This document shows positions 62,900-64,000 of a DNA stretch of 64,000 nucleotides, piece after piece. The stretch comes from Euglena gracilis. Taxonomy: Eukaryota; Euglenida; Euglenophyceae; Euglenales. Position 1 is the first letter of the stretch. Every line of letters begins with the position of its first letter. The notes under the pieces were generated by a model that worked only from the letters and a program-made list of their open reading frames with translations, was not told the DNA's origin and did not search any database. Location of the stretch: the NCBI GenBank assembly GCA_039621445.1, contig CP154957.1:45253681-45317680 (forward strand), read 5' to 3'. The translations under genes were made by a program, and so were the position numbers.

Positions 62900-63540
62900 G
62901 TAAAAAAAATAGCCTGGTCCAAGCACATAAGACCTGTTCTCCGGTGAAAGTTTGGCCTTGGTGCAGGGGTATACAATCACTTAGTCACTGGCCGCCCCTC
63001 CCCCCGGGTTGTGGATGACTGGTTTTTTGCCCGGACCCCCTCCATCGGGTGGGTTGGCAAAAAAAAACCACCAAAGTGACCCGGCACCAAAGGAGCTATT
63101 TTTTTGCCTTTTTTTTTTATCTTTGTTGATTTTCCCCTGGGATTCCAGAGTGGTCGACTGCCCCCTTTCACAAATTAAGATGTCAAATTTTGGAATGCAC
63201 GATCGCTGAAAATAAGCGCTGTGTGCATCATGGCTCAATCCTGTGGCCATCTGTCAAAAGCCCTTGGCGCATGGCCATGTCGATCGGCTTTTTGAAGTTT
63301 TCACAGGGCTAGTGCCATGTTACCCATCGATCGAAAGCTCTTCTCCCGGTTTGACTGGTTTTCCAAAAAAAGGGGAAAAAAGGGTCGGTAAAACAATTAC
63401 GTACATATGTACGTACAAGGAGAATCTGGGTGCACGGTAAGCACCGCCAGGCAGGTTTTGGTGCTGAGCATGCAGGCGTTGGACTGTCCACATCGTCTTT
63501 GAGCAGGTTTAAAGAACGAGAGCCACTCCAGCACTGCGTC
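62900..63540. other. Spacer between convergent genes
   Basis: 62990-63170 is C/G-run repeat DNA; 63180-63540 has no supported gene. A minus-strand continuation of the 63.6-kb gene could be here but no exon was recognised. Confidence 0.35.
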
Positions 63541-63557
63541 AGGCCTGTTTCCTGCCC

Positions 63558-63724
63558 TGCAAACTGACGTCGTCGATCACCCCGACCCCACCACCAGCGC
63601 CATTCGCCTCCAAATGTGGCGGTTCCGTGCCGTTCTCCAAGGCGATGAACAGCGACACCGATCGGGCGTTTTTCTCCACACTCATCGGTGTGAATGCCAG
63701 TGTGATGCTGCTGTCCTCTTCCAT
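63558..63724 (-). CDS. Internal exon ending IDDVSL, carbohydrate-binding-module-like
   Basis: On the minus strand, after an acceptor-like CTCCAATAG, the frame reads MEEDSSITLAFTPMSVEKNA, RSVSLFIALENGTEPPHLEA and NGAGGGVGVIDDVSLQ. A beta-rich segment finishing I-D-D-V-S-L is the usual C-terminal strand of CBM4/9-like and related beta-sandwich modules of secreted proteins. The exon is alone: the rest of the gene would continue left on the minus strand or lie right of the window. The donor is not obvious, since the GT in GACGTCAGT falls within the conserved strand. Confidence 0.45.
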
Positions 63725-64000
63725 CTATTGGAGAGCCCCGGGGAGAAGAAGCGTTGAAAGAGGCATTTGATGAATGGAAACAAGAAAGGCCCATCTCTCA
63801 AAAAATATTGATGTATTTTCCTGTATATTGATGTTAATTTTTTTTTCAACTTGAACCCAACAATGAGTTGGGCCGTAAAATGCCCCCGGAAGGATTGTCC
63901 TGTCAGGGTTCGATATAAGGAGGGTGTGCAGACTGGAGGGGCTGGGGGGTTCCCGACCGGACCCCCCCCTGCCTGAAATAAATCCAAAAATGCACATTTT

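Overview
The window is eukaryotic nuclear DNA. Coding segments are short and end at GT/AG splice sites; some introns are only 46 bp, others reach several kilobases and are full of repeats. Recognisable genes point to an opisthokont, most likely a unicellular holozoan or an early-branching animal: a MINDY-type deubiquitinase, an eIF4E-binding protein with a RAIP-like start and a TOS-like end, and an astacin metalloprotease joined to EGF-like and lectin-like domains. The organism is an inference. No rRNA, tRNA, CRISPR array or bacterial operon was seen. All exon models come from reading frames, splice dinucleotides and codon phase by eye.

Layout. 1-960: a 550-bp direct repeat carrying a 33-bp minisatellite, then a long hairpin. 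2154-13778 (+): MINDY gene, with a 4.16-kb terminal-inverted-repeat (TIR) element (4957-9120) in one intron. 13.9-19.7 kb: repeats, including two elements with exact 8-bp target duplications. 19722-23588 (+): 4E-BP gene, with a small TIR element against or inside its main exon. 24.1-26.9 kb: repeats and a few exon-like stretches. 26932-29442: a second element of the 4957-9120 family. 30.6-34.9 kb (+): exons resembling the tail of a dynein heavy chain. 36.1-39.4 kb (+): Pro-rich segments followed by a leucine-rich-repeat (LRR) gene. 39.6-41.4 kb: MITE-like repeats. 42.2-43.4 kb (+): 3' end of an unrecognised gene. 43.9-48.7 kb (+): exon-like segments of one or more unrecognised genes. 48.7-62.1 kb (+): the secreted astacin gene, whose catalytic domain is split by a 5.6-kb intron holding a MITE and the third member of the large-element family (51046-55258), itself carrying a nested TIR element. 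63.56-63.72 kb (-): an exon of a convergent gene.

The most notable signal is the mobile DNA. Three large elements (2.5-4.2 kb) share a 26-bp TIR family (outer end C-T-T-A-G-G-C-G-G, inner end C-T-T-A-A-G). Just inside each end lies a TTGCGCA-type palindrome, and each element carries its own sequence variant of that palindrome many times internally. This looks like a transposase-binding code that has diverged between elements. Around them sit at least eight families of small non-autonomous elements with poly-C/poly-G ends; three have perfect 8-bp target duplications and a fourth has one with a single mismatch.
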